NCBI GenBank assembly: GCA_034408895.1
Contig: JAWXCI010000015.1
Span: forward strand, 1 to 64,000
Direction: 5' to 3'
Length of the DNA: 64,000 nucleotides
DNA from: UBA4660 sp034408895
Lineage (GTDB): Bacteria > Bacteroidota > Bacteroidia > Flavobacteriales_D > Sanyastnellaceae
Shown here: in pieces, positions 8,611 to 18,034 of the stretch
Position numbering within the stretch: position 1 is the first letter of the stretch
Layout: the number at the start of each line of letters is the position of its first letter
The notes under the pieces: model-generated
The model's database searches: none
Told to the model about the DNA's origin: nothing
What the model saw: the letters and a program-made list of their open reading frames with translations, nothing else
Position numbers and translations under genes: made by a program

Positions 8611-10518
8611 TTATCTTGCCACAACCAATTTGCCTTTTAGCCATTTTCCATTCCTGTTTGCAAGTATGTGATAAATCCCCGATGGAAAATCCGTGAGGTC
8701 GAATTTCACTTGGCGGTCCACGGGTTGTGAGCGAAGCAAGAGTTTCCTGCTGTTGTCGGTCAAAAGAATTTCATCCATTACTTCAGTGGTTTGCACATTC
8801 ACATCAAAGCGTGCAGGATTAGGCCAGAAGTTCATTTCAATCATGGTTTCAGCAGGAATGGTGTCCACACCAATAGTAATGTTGGATGGAATGCTCACCG
8901 AGGTAGTATCGTTTTCTTGACCAGACTGCAATTCAGGTTGGCACTCGGGCACATAAGTGAACTGATCAATGATGCGAACAAGCAAGTCGTTCAATAACTC
9001 CACTTTGTATTTGTCGGTACTTGGTGCTGTATGGCTTCCTCCTATTCCACTGTGATCAGTAAGGAAAGCGTAGGTTCCATTGGTGGCAAGCGCCAGCGAA
9101 CGCATCAGGTACTCAAGACTTTTATCCAACCCGAAATTGACACCACTTGAAACAAGCGGAATGATGCGGATACCTTTTTTGGCTGCTTCTTCTGTCGCCT
9201 TGTGAAGTTTTTGAATCACTTCATTTTCCAATCCTGGGGTTTCATCCAGCACCATGAACATGAGTCGTGCGCGTGCTCTGGTACTCCACTGAAAATCATT
9301 GATAGCTTCGTGCAATGCAATTTCCACAGCTTCAGTTCCGCCTTCATCCGCATTTTGTTGCTTAATGAAATCAGTGGTGGTGCTCACCGTTTTTGAAAAA
9401 GGTGATTTGAGTGTAGTGTAAGAATTTCCAACGCAGCGATAAAAAATGCTTGCAAGGCGGATGTCGAGTTCAGGTTTGCTCTTCGCGGTTTTGTTGATGA
9501 TATCGGCAAGTTCAGCTTTCAGGTAATCAATTTCGTCACCCATAGAACCGGTTGCATCTACGCAGAACATAATGTCGAGGGCTTCGGGAGCACCGCAGGT
9601 TGTGATGAGTTTTACGGAGTTCACTCCTTTGTTTACGGGTTTTATCTTGTCCAATGTTTGTGCTTTTCCGGCTTGAGTCACACGGATTTTTTTATCATCA
9701 GTGCTATTCCCGCTATGGAAGAATCCATTCCATGATTCTGCTTTACCGGTGTTGTCGGTTCTTGATGTCCATAGAACTTCGCCAGCTTCGGTCAACAATT
9801 CGACTGTTGCATCCACTACCGGATCACCGTCTTCGGTTTGTACGGTGGTGCAGTAGCGCTCCTGCGGATACATCTTCCACTGGGCTTGGTAGATGTTCAA
9901 ATCATTCTTTGCAATGTCTTCCCACAGTTTCCATTTAGAGAAGTCATGGATTTCTCCGGCCGTGAGTTTTCCTGCGAGGGATTGTGCAGAGGGAATTGTT
10001 TCATCGTATTCCGCTGTAGTTTCTAGTTTTCGGGCACTTCGTACTTGTGTTTGGTTCGAAGAGGTTGTCACGGATAAGTTCACAGCCATGAGAGATCCCA
10101 ACTGTGGCTGATAATTGTAATTGAACATTCCTCTATTGGTGTTTCCGATAGAGGAGGGAATTCCACAGGCGATCGCTGTTATTTGTTGGGCCTTGTCAGG
10201 TAGAGGCGTGATACAATAAAATGGATCTACTTCAAATTGCACTTCTTCTTCGGTCACTTCATCATCACAGAAGTTGATGGTTTTGAATTCGGGAGGAGTC
10301 GGTGGTGCATTTTCGGAATTGGGAATGGCGGATAAATCTTCTGTGCTCTTTTCAACGGCACTGGTACTACCTCCACTTGTGGAAATTTCCTTATCGTTTT
10401 GTTTGAGTGATGTTTCATCACTTACCTGTGGTTGCACTTTGTGGTTGCAGGCGATGAAAAACAGTGCAGAACAGATTGCGAATACGAGTGCTGTTGAACG
10501 GTAAACTTTGTAATTCAT
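8611..10518 (-). CDS. VWA-domain protein with lipobox and T9SS C-terminal sorting domain
   Basis: Large exported protein of 635 residues. The N terminus is a lipoprotein signal with the lipobox FIAC (Cys about 24), followed by a low-complexity Ser/Thr/Glu linker. The middle contains a carboxypeptidase-like or Ig-like segment (about 210-300). A von Willebrand A domain starts at LDIMFCVDATGSMGDEI, a MIDAS-like metal site in DxTGS form. The last about 80 residues (FWPNPARFDVNV to the C-terminal KGKLVVAR) are a type A T9SS sorting domain. A lipobox together with a T9SS C-terminal domain is unusual, since most T9SS cargo uses signal peptidase I. The protein is probably attached to the cell surface. 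Its ligand is unknown. Confidence 0.85.
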   Translation of the reverse strand: MNYKVYRSTALVFAICSALFFIACNHKVQPQVSDETSLKQNDKEISTSGGSTSAVEKSTEDLSAIPNSENAPPTPPEFKTINFCDDEVTEEEVQFEVDPFYCITPLPDKAQQITAIACGIPSSIGNTNRGMFNYNYQPQLGSLMAVNLSVTTSSNQTQVRSARKLETTAEYDETIPSAQSLAGKLTAGEIHDFSKWKLWEDIAKNDLNIYQAQWKMYPQERYCTTVQTEDGDPVVDATVELLTEAGEVLWTSRTDNTGKAESWNGFFHSGNSTDDKKIRVTQAGKAQTLDKIKPVNKGVNSVKLITTCGAPEALDIMFCVDATGSMGDEIDYLKAELADIINKTAKSKPELDIRLASIFYRCVGNSYTTLKSPFSKTVSTTTDFIKQQNADEGGTEAVEIALHEAINDFQWSTRARARLMFMVLDETPGLENEVIQKLHKATEEAAKKGIRIIPLVSSGVNFGLDKSLEYLMRSLALATNGTYAFLTDHSGIGGSHTAPSTDKYKVELLNDLLVRIIDQFTYVPECQPELQSGQENDTTSVSIPSNITIGVDTIPAETMIEMNFWPNPARFDVNVQTTEVMDEILLTDNSRKLLLRSQPVDRQVKFDLTDFPSGIYHILANRNGKWLKGKLVVAR

Positions 10519-10715
10519 GATGTGATAAGTTTTGGGTTATTGGATTTTGATCTCTTGCTTTTTCCGGCAATCATTTTTCCAATGATGCAAGTGAACGAGA
10601 AATTCACTATCCGTAAATTTTAGAATATTACAGGTCAAAATGCCGAGGGTTCATCTGGCGTAATTAAAGACGCAACTGATTGGCAATTACCAGCCATTAT
10701 TTCTCCCAACTGATT

Positions 10716-10752
10716 AAAAACAAAAAGCCCTTGTGCAAAGGCACAAGGGCTT
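10716..10752 (-). terminator. Intrinsic terminator of the T9SS cargo gene
   Basis: A perfect 12-bp stem (10725-10736 with 10741-10752) with loop AAAG is followed on the minus strand by a T-rich tract. It lies 22 bases past the stop of the gene at 10775-12643. The stem AAGCCCTTGTGC is GC-rich enough for a standard rho-independent terminator. The remaining bases between here and 10518 hold the leader of the VWA gene, where I see no clear promoter. Confidence 0.85.
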
Positions 10753-10774
10753 GAATATTATTGACGATGATGGT

Positions 10775-12643
10775 CTATCGCACTATCATCTCTTTGGTCA
10801 AATTGATAGCTCCTGCATTTAAAGTATAACTATAAATTCCGGAAGCCATTTCTACAACGCTCAATTCAATTCTGTGTTGACCTGATGGCATGCTGCCTTG
10901 GTCAAGAACCGACACTACCCGACCAGTAATATCTCTGATTGTTAGTGTCACCTTTGACGCATTTTCAAGATTGTATGTGATGTTCGTGGTGGCGGTTGCC
11001 GGATTCGGTGAATTCTGGAACAATTCAATTCCACCATTTGCAGCTACCTTACCTATTGCCACACTCTCATCCATGTTTAACCTAACGGAGGGTGTCCAAT
11101 TCCAGGAGACAAACCAGTTAATTGCGTTATCAGCTCCGAAAGGACCGTAGTTCACTGTTGCGAAATCTTCGTCCAATACGTTGGCCAGTACATACAGGCG
11201 ATCACTACTTTCCTCCTTGCGGATTTCTACAACATATCCCAAACCTGCATCAACAGCAACCGCCCCATCGAAGGGAATAGTCACATATTCTCCAGTGTTG
11301 ATCATGTCACTTGTAATGGTGAATGGTTGACTGCTTCCAACGGGTTCATCACCCAAATCCTGTATGTCAGCCCCTATTAGCCAAATTAATGCTGTCACTT
11401 CCTGATCAGCATCCGTATTTGAGCCAAACATCACATTAACACCACCGACCATATCATCATTGTTCATGTAATAAGTGGTGCCGATTCCCACTTCATCATC
11501 CTGATCGAATCCACGCTGTACCAAATCGGCATCGGTGTTATGACCATAAACATCATCGGTAATTTCGTAGGTCTTAACTAAAGTATTGCCCTCCGGAAAA
11601 TCATCAGCAGGCACCGTGGCAGTTACAGTATAAACATCAATGTCTTGAGGAACACTGATAGGCTCAGTCCAAACGGTGTCTACAGTGCTTGCGTTGATGG
11701 ATGCATTGGCTCCAAAAGTCAAACCGCCTGGCATGATTTCGAAGTTCACTTCAGCCCCGGGCTGGTCGGTATAACCCCAATTGGCGGTGGTGGCACCAAA
11801 CACAAGATCACCAATTTGAGTTTCGGGAATGGCGTAGTATTCATAATCATTAATGATATCACCATTGTAGGTCTTCAACAGGGTTAGGTCGATTTCAGGA
11901 GTTTCGAAAAGTTCCACATCATCCACCATCCATGCGTAGCCCCATGTACCCTTCCATCTGAAACGCAAGTAAAGTGTTCCCTCATTGGCTGCACCTTCAG
12001 TGATGTCAAAAATCTTAAGGGTTGGATTGGCAACTGGATCTTGTGTGGACATAGTTGGCCACAATTCGTAGCGCATACCTGGGTCGGCTTCATCAACTTC
12101 ATAAGTTTCCAAATCGGGCCAGGTAACACCATCAGTAGAAAGTTCTACCAGGCAGTATTCATTGCCATCACTGCTGCCGTTATCCCACATGTAGTAGAAG
12201 GTTTCAAACTTCAGGGATACATGATCATAGAGGCTGCAATCAATGGACTGCACTGTTTGGAACCAGCAGTTTTCAATCCATGAGCCACCGGTTTCACCGC
12301 CAAAAAGGTCGGAGTCAACCATCATAAAACCATTTTCGGCAGTGGTAGAGGCAAGCGGGTCAATAGGAGCAGGTCCTGTAGGCATCAAACCTTCGCCACA
12401 TTGAAAATTGATTCCTGTGATGTAATCGGTGTAGCCTTCATCAAAAGCATTGTAGGTATCCCATTCATTGCAATCTGAAAAATCGCTCTCCCATATGGTA
12501 ACACGATCTTCGGAAAACTGAACTGAGGTAGTAGGCTCACCCCTGTGTGTCTGGCGACCCAGCGCTGAAGGTGAGTAGTTGAACTGGGCGTTCATAGAAA
12601 CACCCAGCAATAGAACAAGTGCTAGCAAGTAAATTCTTCTCAT
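10775..12643 (-). CDS. T9SS-secreted protein with MAM/choice-of-anchor-like domain and type A sorting domain
   Basis: Secreted protein of 622 residues from the ATG at 12643 (MRRIYLLALV). A signal peptide ends at about NAQ. The upstream in-frame ATG at 12691 adds 16 residues ahead of the signal peptide and overlaps the promoter, so it was rejected. The first third is a MAM/choice-of-anchor-J-like jelly roll: WESDFSDCNEW, the paired aromatic strands FETFYYMWDNG, and AWMVDDVEL. The last about 80 residues (FQNSPNPATATTNITY to KEMIVR) form a T9SS type A sorting domain. It has the same layout as the gene at 33327-35201, and the two are likely paralogues. Probably an extracellular adhesin or hydrolase-associated protein; no catalytic motif is seen. 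Confidence 0.88.
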   Translation of the reverse strand: MRRIYLLALVLLLGVSMNAQFNYSPSALGRQTHRGEPTTSVQFSEDRVTIWESDFSDCNEWDTYNAFDEGYTDYITGINFQCGEGLMPTGPAPIDPLASTTAENGFMMVDSDLFGGETGGSWIENCWFQTVQSIDCSLYDHVSLKFETFYYMWDNGSSDGNEYCLVELSTDGVTWPDLETYEVDEADPGMRYELWPTMSTQDPVANPTLKIFDITEGAANEGTLYLRFRWKGTWGYAWMVDDVELFETPEIDLTLLKTYNGDIINDYEYYAIPETQIGDLVFGATTANWGYTDQPGAEVNFEIMPGGLTFGANASINASTVDTVWTEPISVPQDIDVYTVTATVPADDFPEGNTLVKTYEITDDVYGHNTDADLVQRGFDQDDEVGIGTTYYMNNDDMVGGVNVMFGSNTDADQEVTALIWLIGADIQDLGDEPVGSSQPFTITSDMINTGEYVTIPFDGAVAVDAGLGYVVEIRKEESSDRLYVLANVLDEDFATVNYGPFGADNAINWFVSWNWTPSVRLNMDESVAIGKVAANGGIELFQNSPNPATATTNITYNLENASKVTLTIRDITGRVVSVLDQGSMPSGQHRIELSVVEMASGIYSYTLNAGAINLTKEMIVR

Positions 12644-12688
12644 GTTTGTTTGATTTAAAAATTTGAATGTATTATTTTTTGAAGCCGC

Positions 12689-12717
12689 CAAATGTAAAAA
12701 TTTCGAACGTCTGTAAA
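12689..12717 (-). promoter_or_regulatory. Promoter of the T9SS cargo gene
   Basis: The minus strand reads TTTA (12717-12714), 17 bases, then TACATTTG (12696-12689), a perfect Bacteroidota -7 box with a near-consensus -33 box. The start codon at 12643 is about 45 bases downstream. Confidence 0.5.
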
Positions 12718-12859
12718 TTGGTATCTCACCAAAAGTGCTGATGGCTGAAATTCCAACGATACAAAGGCAGATTAGGCATGGCTTACAAGGGTGTGGTAAG
12801 AATCCCTACCAGCCTGACCTCTCCATTTTTTCCTGAAAACCTGAAAGGTCTGAAATAGG

Positions 12860-15709
12860 CTAAACCGCTTCCTTCTCGTACATCTCAATCGGTGGACATG
12901 TGCACACCAGATTTCTGTCACCAAAAGCATTGTCCACTCTTGCTACGGATGTCCAGAATTTGTTTTCGCGAAGACCTGCAACAGGGAATGCTGCTTTCTC
13001 GCGTGAGTAGCCATGATTCCATTCGTCAGCAATAAGTTCCATTGCGCTGTGCGGAGCCATCTTCAGCACATTGTCCAGTTTATCGGCAATACCTTCTTCC
13101 ACTTCTGCAATTTCCTTGCGGATAGAAATCATGGCATTCACAAAGCGGTCGAGTTCAAACTTCGATTCGCTCTCGGTGGGTTCAATCATGAGTGTGCCCG
13201 CCACAGGGAATGATACGGTGGGTGCGTGAAATCCATAATCAATCAACCGTTTTGCGATGTCTTCAACTTCGATTCCTGCTTTCTTGAAATCGCGGCAATC
13301 AAGTATCATTTCGTGGGCCACCGTCCGGTTCGCTCCCTGGTAAAGCACATCATAATGTCCTGCAAGTTTTGCTTTGAGATAGTTCGCATTCAGGATAGCG
13401 TATTTGGTTGAATCCGTAACACCCTCAGCTCCCAGCATTTTTATGTAGCCATAAGAAATAAGAAGGATGAGTGCGCTGCCCCAGGGTGCCGATGACACAC
13501 CGTGAATGGCTTTTTCACCACCTGTAGGGATGTTCACATTACCGGGAAGGAAGGGTACAAGATGTTTCGCCACACCAATAGGCCCCATGCCCGGGCCACC
13601 ACCGCCATGAGGTATCGCGAATGTTTTATGCAAATTCAGATGACAGACGTCAGCACCAATGTTGCCAGGTGATGTCAATCCCACTTGAGCATTCATGTTC
13701 GCTCCATCCATATACACCTGTCCACCATTGTTGTGAATGATGCGTGTGATTTTCTGAATCGCTTCTTCATACACACCGTGCGTAGATGGATAGGTGACCA
13801 TCAGCGCAGCGAGGTTGTCTTTGTGTTCTTCAGCCTTAGTTTTTAAATCCTTTACATCCACGTTTCCGTTTTCATCGCATTTCACCACTACCACATTTAA
13901 CCCGGCCATCACTGCGCTCGCTGGATTGGTTCCATGAGCAGAGGATGGAATGAGGCAGATATTGCGGTGACCTTCACCACGACTTTCATGGTAAGCCATT
14001 ATAACAAGCAATCCGGCAAGCTCCCCCTGTGCACCGGAATTAGGTTGTAGCGAAGTGCCTTTAAAGCCAGTGCATTTGCACAGGTCATCATGCAATTCTT
14101 TGATCATCTTCTGATAACCTTTTACCTGGTGCAGTGGTGCAAAAGGATGAATGTTCGCGAACTCAGGCCAAGTGATTGGAATCATCTCGCTTGTAGCGTT
14201 CAGCTTCATAGTACATGAACCTAGCGGAATCATAGCGTGTGCCAGCGAAAGGTCTTTGTTCTCCAGTTTCTTCATGTACCGAAGCATTTCGGTTTCGCTG
14301 TGGTGCATGGAGAAAACTGGATGGGTCATGTAGGATGAATTCCTTTCAAAAGAATCAATTGATGAAGATGCGGAGTTGTTCGCTGACGCAGAACTTCCTG
14401 AAATAATTTCCACGATTTCATTTACATCAGCAGCAGAAGTTGTTTCGTTTAATGCGATACCGATGTGGCCGTTCCCGAAATAACGGAAATTTATGTGTGC
14501 TTTTTCCGCACGGATGCGAAGGACATTTTCATCACTCACCTTAATTTTCAAAGTGTCGAAGAAAGTGCCGTTGAGGTTTTGAAATCCTTTTTCAGAAAGT
14601 GCAACGGCAAGAGTGCAGGTGTGATGATGAATGCGCGTTGCAATGTGTTTGATTCCCTGTGGCCCATGATATACTCCGAACATCGAGGCCATTACTGCAA
14701 GCAATGCCTGCGCAGTGCAAATGTTTGAAGTAGCTTTTTCCCTGCGGATGTGCTGTTCGCGGGTTTGCAGCGACATGCGGTAAGCTGTATTGCTATTCCT
14801 GTCCTTCGATACCCCGATAATGCGCCCTGGCATATTACGTTTGAAATCATCTTTAGCACAAAAGAATGCAGCGTGGGGTCCTCCATAACCCATCGGCACA
14901 CCAAAGCGCTGTGAGTTTCCGAAACAAACATCGGCACCCCACTCGCCCGGAGGTGTGATGAGTGCAAGTGCCATCAGGTCGGTTGCACATGCAACAAAAG
15001 CACCCACTGCATGGACCTTATCTGCAAAATTCCTGAAGTCATTTATCTGGCCGCTGTTATTTGGGTATTGCACAAGCGCACCGAAATATGAATTGTCGAA
15101 TGAATGTGAGTTGTAGTTGCCCACAACCAATTCCACTTTGAGGTGTTTTGCTCTTCCCTTCAGTACATCAAGCGTTTGCGGAAAAACTTCCGTGTCCACA
15201 AAAAATTTGTTCGCACCCGAAGCGTCTTTCTCCCGCGAAATGGAATGCAAAAAGAGAATCATTGCTTCGGCTGCTGCGGTGCCTTCGTCCAGAAGCGAGG
15301 CATTGGCAACAGGCAGTGCGGTGAGGTCGCTCACTATAGTCTGGAAATTCAACAATGCTTCAAGCCTGCCCTGTGCAATCTCCGCCTGATAAGGTGTGTA
15401 AGCCGTGTACCATCCCTGGTTCTCCAGCACGTTGCGCAGAATGACGGTGGGCACATGTGTGGGGTGGTAGCCCATACCGATATAACTTTTTGCCACTACA
15501 TTTTTTTTCGCCAGCGACCACGCGTGTGCGAGGTAATCACTTTCACTCATTGCTGGTGCAACGCCCAGTGGCTTCTTCAGGCGAATGTGTTCAGGAATGG
15601 TTTTATCAATGAGTGCATCAATGGAGCCGGCACCAATGGTGGCCAGCATTTCATTTACATCTTCATTACGCGGGCCGATGTGCCTCGCTGCGAAACTGGT
15701 ACTTGACAT
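12860..15709 (-). CDS. gcvP: Glycine dehydrogenase (decarboxylating), P-protein
   Basis: PLP-dependent decarboxylase of the glycine cleavage system. The 949 residues are the fused single-chain form (P1 plus P2 halves), full length for the family. The PLP-binding Lys sits in HLNLHKTFAIPHGGGGPG at about residue 692. The N-terminal half starts with the family-typical FAARHIGP and retains GMGYHPTHVP. The start at 15709 matches homologues. No other gcv genes are in the window. It is divergent from the small envelope gene at 15852, with an inverted repeat between them. No clear terminator is seen in 12692-12859. Confidence 0.97.
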   Translation of the reverse strand: MSSTSFAARHIGPRNEDVNEMLATIGAGSIDALIDKTIPEHIRLKKPLGVAPAMSESDYLAHAWSLAKKNVVAKSYIGMGYHPTHVPTVILRNVLENQGWYTAYTPYQAEIAQGRLEALLNFQTIVSDLTALPVANASLLDEGTAAAEAMILFLHSISREKDASGANKFFVDTEVFPQTLDVLKGRAKHLKVELVVGNYNSHSFDNSYFGALVQYPNNSGQINDFRNFADKVHAVGAFVACATDLMALALITPPGEWGADVCFGNSQRFGVPMGYGGPHAAFFCAKDDFKRNMPGRIIGVSKDRNSNTAYRMSLQTREQHIRREKATSNICTAQALLAVMASMFGVYHGPQGIKHIATRIHHHTCTLAVALSEKGFQNLNGTFFDTLKIKVSDENVLRIRAEKAHINFRYFGNGHIGIALNETTSAADVNEIVEIISGSSASANNSASSSIDSFERNSSYMTHPVFSMHHSETEMLRYMKKLENKDLSLAHAMIPLGSCTMKLNATSEMIPITWPEFANIHPFAPLHQVKGYQKMIKELHDDLCKCTGFKGTSLQPNSGAQGELAGLLVIMAYHESRGEGHRNICLIPSSAHGTNPASAVMAGLNVVVVKCDENGNVDVKDLKTKAEEHKDNLAALMVTYPSTHGVYEEAIQKITRIIHNNGGQVYMDGANMNAQVGLTSPGNIGADVCHLNLHKTFAIPHGGGGPGMGPIGVAKHLVPFLPGNVNIPTGGEKAIHGVSSAPWGSALILLISYGYIKMLGAEGVTDSTKYAILNANYLKAKLAGHYDVLYQGANRTVAHEMILDCRDFKKAGIEVEDIAKRLIDYGFHAPTVSFPVAGTLMIEPTESESKFELDRFVNAMISIRKEIAEVEEGIADKLDNVLKMAPHSAMELIADEWNHGYSREKAAFPVAGLRENKFWTSVARVDNAFGDRNLVCTCPPIEMYEKEAV

Positions 15710-15801
15710 TTTTGTTTGAAGTTAGATGACCGGTGACCGAAGACCATTGGGCAAAAGCCTATGTCTGAAGGATGCGGACTTGTTGTGGATTTTTTTTCGG
15801 A

Positions 15802-15849
15802 GGCCAAACGTACATGATTTCATGAAAAGAAATTCGTGTACGTTTGGCC
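15802..15849. repeat. 16-bp inverted repeat directly before the start codon at 15852
   Basis: GGCCAAACGTACATGA (15802-15817) pairs with TCGTGTACGTTTGGCC (15834-15849) with one mismatch around a 16-base loop. The right arm ends two bases before the ATG at 15852. It lies in the divergent gcvP/envelope-gene region. It could act as an operator or as an mRNA hairpin shielding the start region. Confidence 0.65.
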
Positions 15850-15851
15850 GC

Positions 15852-16478
15852 ATGACCAATATCAAGGCTTCAGTAGTTTTCAGTTTTTTATTCTTCATTC
15901 TAATTTCCATTGTTGCAAATGCACAGGACAAAGTGCTGCTCATGAACGGACACGAATTCGATTGCCGCGTGGTAAACGACAGCGGAACCGTGCTCATACT
16001 GGAAGTGACTAAACGCAGCGGTAAAGTGAAGCAAAAGGAATTTCACAAGAACGATGTGTTCAGCTACACACTGCTCAACCAAAACGAAAAAATTCTCTAT
16101 GCAAAGGACACCATGCTGGGAGATATTTATACCGTGAGCGAAATGCGTGTTTACATGGCGGGTGAGCGTGACGGAGGGCGGAATTTCACGGCACATCCCA
16201 CCATGGTTGTTGGGTTTTTGCTTTGCGGTGCAGCTTCCTATTCAGGGGGTGATGGTGTGTTGCTAACCATTCTTCCCACGATTGCTTACACCTGCCTCCA
16301 GTTGATTCCCAAAATCAAGATTCGTGAAGCGACAATGAGCGACCCAGACTATAAGTACAACGATATTTATGCAGATGGTTACGAGCCTCCTGCCCGAAGC
16401 AGAAAACTGATGGCGGCCATGGCAGGGGGTGCAGCAGGTGCGGCCGCGGGTGTTTTGTTGTACATCGTCCTCAACTGA
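15852..16478 (+). CDS. Hypothetical exported protein with C-terminal membrane segment
   Basis: 208 residues from the ATG at 15852 (MTNIKASVVFSF), which gives a clean Sec signal peptide ending at about NAQ. An ATG at 15822 would add ten residues encoded in the inverted repeat. The region after the signal (VLLMNGHEFDCRVVNDSG) resembles a short SH3/KOW-like beta domain found at the N terminus of many small Bacteroidota envelope proteins. Two further hydrophobic stretches follow (about 115-155 and 190-208, the latter AAMAGGAAGAAAGVLLYIV). Function unknown. It is followed after 7 bases by the UbiA-like gene. Confidence 0.7.
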   Translation: MTNIKASVVFSFLFFILISIVANAQDKVLLMNGHEFDCRVVNDSGTVLILEVTKRSGKVKQKEFHKNDVFSYTLLNQNEKILYAKDTMLGDIYTVSEMRVYMAGERDGGRNFTAHPTMVVGFLLCGAASYSGGDGVLLTILPTIAYTCLQLIPKIKIREATMSDPDYKYNDIYADGYEPPARSRKLMAAMAGGAAGAAAGVLLYIVLN

Positions 16479-16485
16479 TGCTTGG

Positions 16486-17256
16486 ATGAACATCATCCGC
16501 TTTCTCAATCATTCCAATTTATTCGTGGCACTGGGAGCAGCATGTCTTACTGCGGAAACTTTGCTGGTAAATGATTTTTTGTTCAACCCGTTTAGTATCG
16601 CACAATCTTTCTTCCTGGTGTGGTGTGCGTACCTGTTTTTAAAGCGTGATGATGGGCATTCTCAGAAAGGGATGATTTATACTTCTGTAACAGGACTCTT
16701 GTTGACAGGATATTTCACATCGCATTGGCTGTTGATAATTCCCCTTGTGCTGGTAGCGTTTTACAAAACAGAATGGATGAAAGAAGCGGGTGTTAATTTG
16801 AAATTTTCGCTGCGTTCCATCGGTTGGTTAAAACCAATGGTGATTGCCTCGTGCTGGTGTCTTGTCACCACCTTGATTCCAATGATAAACTCCTCCGCTG
16901 AACTGGAAAAAAACGAAATTCTCTTCTCTCTTCAGAATTTTATTTTCATCCTTTCGCTTGCATTAGCAGGCGATATCCGTGATGAAAAACTAGATCGCGA
17001 TGCGATCAAAACACTGCCCGGAATTTTTCGTCCAGGAAAACTTTTAATACCTGTCGTTCTTCTGGTAGTCCTTTCCGTTTTTATTCTTTTCCTTTCAATT
17101 GGAACTGCGGTAACAGTTCCCATTTGCATTGCACTCATTTCTATCTTGGCAATTGTGATGATAAGGTTGACCAATTGGAACTGGCACTTTCAAACTTTTA
17201 TTCTCGATGCATTGCTGCCCATTCGTTTGATCATTTTTCTTTTGATCATGAAATAA
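16486..17256 (+). CDS. UbiA-like prenyltransferase family membrane protein
   Basis: 256-residue polytopic membrane protein with about eight predicted helices. The start MNIIRFLNHSNLFVALGA is typical of a Bacteroidota subgroup annotated as UbiA-like. The second aspartate motif of UbiA enzymes is recognisable as GDIRDEKLDRDAIKTLP (about 165-181). The first motif (NDxxDxxxD) is not visible: the corresponding loop reads VNDFLFNP. Prenyl-transfer activity is therefore doubtful or differs from standard UbiA enzymes. Located between two small envelope genes. The ATG at 16486 is 7 bases after the previous stop. Confidence 0.65.
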   Translation: MNIIRFLNHSNLFVALGAACLTAETLLVNDFLFNPFSIAQSFFLVWCAYLFLKRDDGHSQKGMIYTSVTGLLLTGYFTSHWLLIIPLVLVAFYKTEWMKEAGVNLKFSLRSIGWLKPMVIASCWCLVTTLIPMINSSAELEKNEILFSLQNFIFILSLALAGDIRDEKLDRDAIKTLPGIFRPGKLLIPVVLLVVLSVFILFLSIGTAVTVPICIALISILAIVMIRLTNWNWHFQTFILDALLPIRLIIFLLIMK

Positions 17257-17296
17257 AAGAGTGAGCGATTTAGTTCATCCGGCATTTCATGTGCTA

Positions 17297-17938
17297 ATGA
17301 AGTTCGCGTTACTCGCCATCATTCTCATGTTGATTTCCCTTCGAATTCATGCACAATCAAATTCCGTCAAAGTTCATTTTCAATATGGTTCAAAACCGAA
17401 ACGAGAATTCAGGGAATCGGAATCAAAATGGTTTGGTGGAATTCATGGGGGGCATGTAACGATTGAAATGAATGGATATCTAAGCGGGTTTATTCCTTCC
17501 GGTGATTTTCATGTTATAGGACGGAGAAAAAGTCTGCACTCTATGTTCACGTATCAATCTGCCGAATCTTGGGCGCTTGACACTTCCGGTGAACAATACC
17601 TGACTATCGAAATGGCATTGGGTGAAAACGAGTTCAGGAAGCTCGACTCACTTCGTCAAGCTTGGATTTTACATCCACCTTTTGATTACGCCTTCTTGGG
17701 GATGCGATACGCGGCTGCCACTTATGAACTGTTGAGTAAAACTGGGGTTGTGAAAAGGAAAGCGCGTCTCACCAATGTTCTTGCACACTTCTACCCAAAA
17801 CCCTTGCGCAAAAAACTTTTGAAGCGCACACTGAAAGAACTTCAATGGAGTTTCGAATTTCAGCCGGGACGCACCACACGCAAGTGGGAAAGCGATGGCA
17901 GAGTGTGGAAAAAACGCAGATTTGTCCAATTTGCATAG
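17297..17938 (+). CDS. Hypothetical exported protein
   Basis: 213 residues from the ATG at 17297 (MKFALLAIILM), giving a signal peptide that ends at about HAQ. A GTG at 17261 extends it by 12 residues ahead of the signal peptide and was rejected. Conserved-looking blocks are GGIHGGHVTIEM and FDYAFLGMRYAAATYELLS, followed by a basic C terminus rich in Lys/Arg. The His block and the aromatic block are reminiscent of papain-like or NlpC-like amidase folds, but no Cys nucleophile is visible, so I do not assign a function. Confidence 0.6.
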   Translation: MKFALLAIILMLISLRIHAQSNSVKVHFQYGSKPKREFRESESKWFGGIHGGHVTIEMNGYLSGFIPSGDFHVIGRRKSLHSMFTYQSAESWALDTSGEQYLTIEMALGENEFRKLDSLRQAWILHPPFDYAFLGMRYAAATYELLSKTGVVKRKARLTNVLAHFYPKPLRKKLLKRTLKELQWSFEFQPGRTTRKWESDGRVWKKRRFVQFA

Positions 17939-17997
17939 CCGTTGAAAAGTTGTGTATGAACAACATACAGACTTCATACAAGGTTTACCCACACTTC

Positions 17998-18005
17998 TAT
18001 TTTTG
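17998..18005 (+). promoter_or_regulatory. TAnnTTTG -7 element before the cyanophycinase gene
   Basis: TATTTTTG is a perfect TAnnTTTG match, 29 bases before the TTG start at 18035. No good -33 box is evident. Confidence 0.35.
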
Positions 18006-18034
18006 TCCGCATTCATTATTAAACTCTTCAACCA

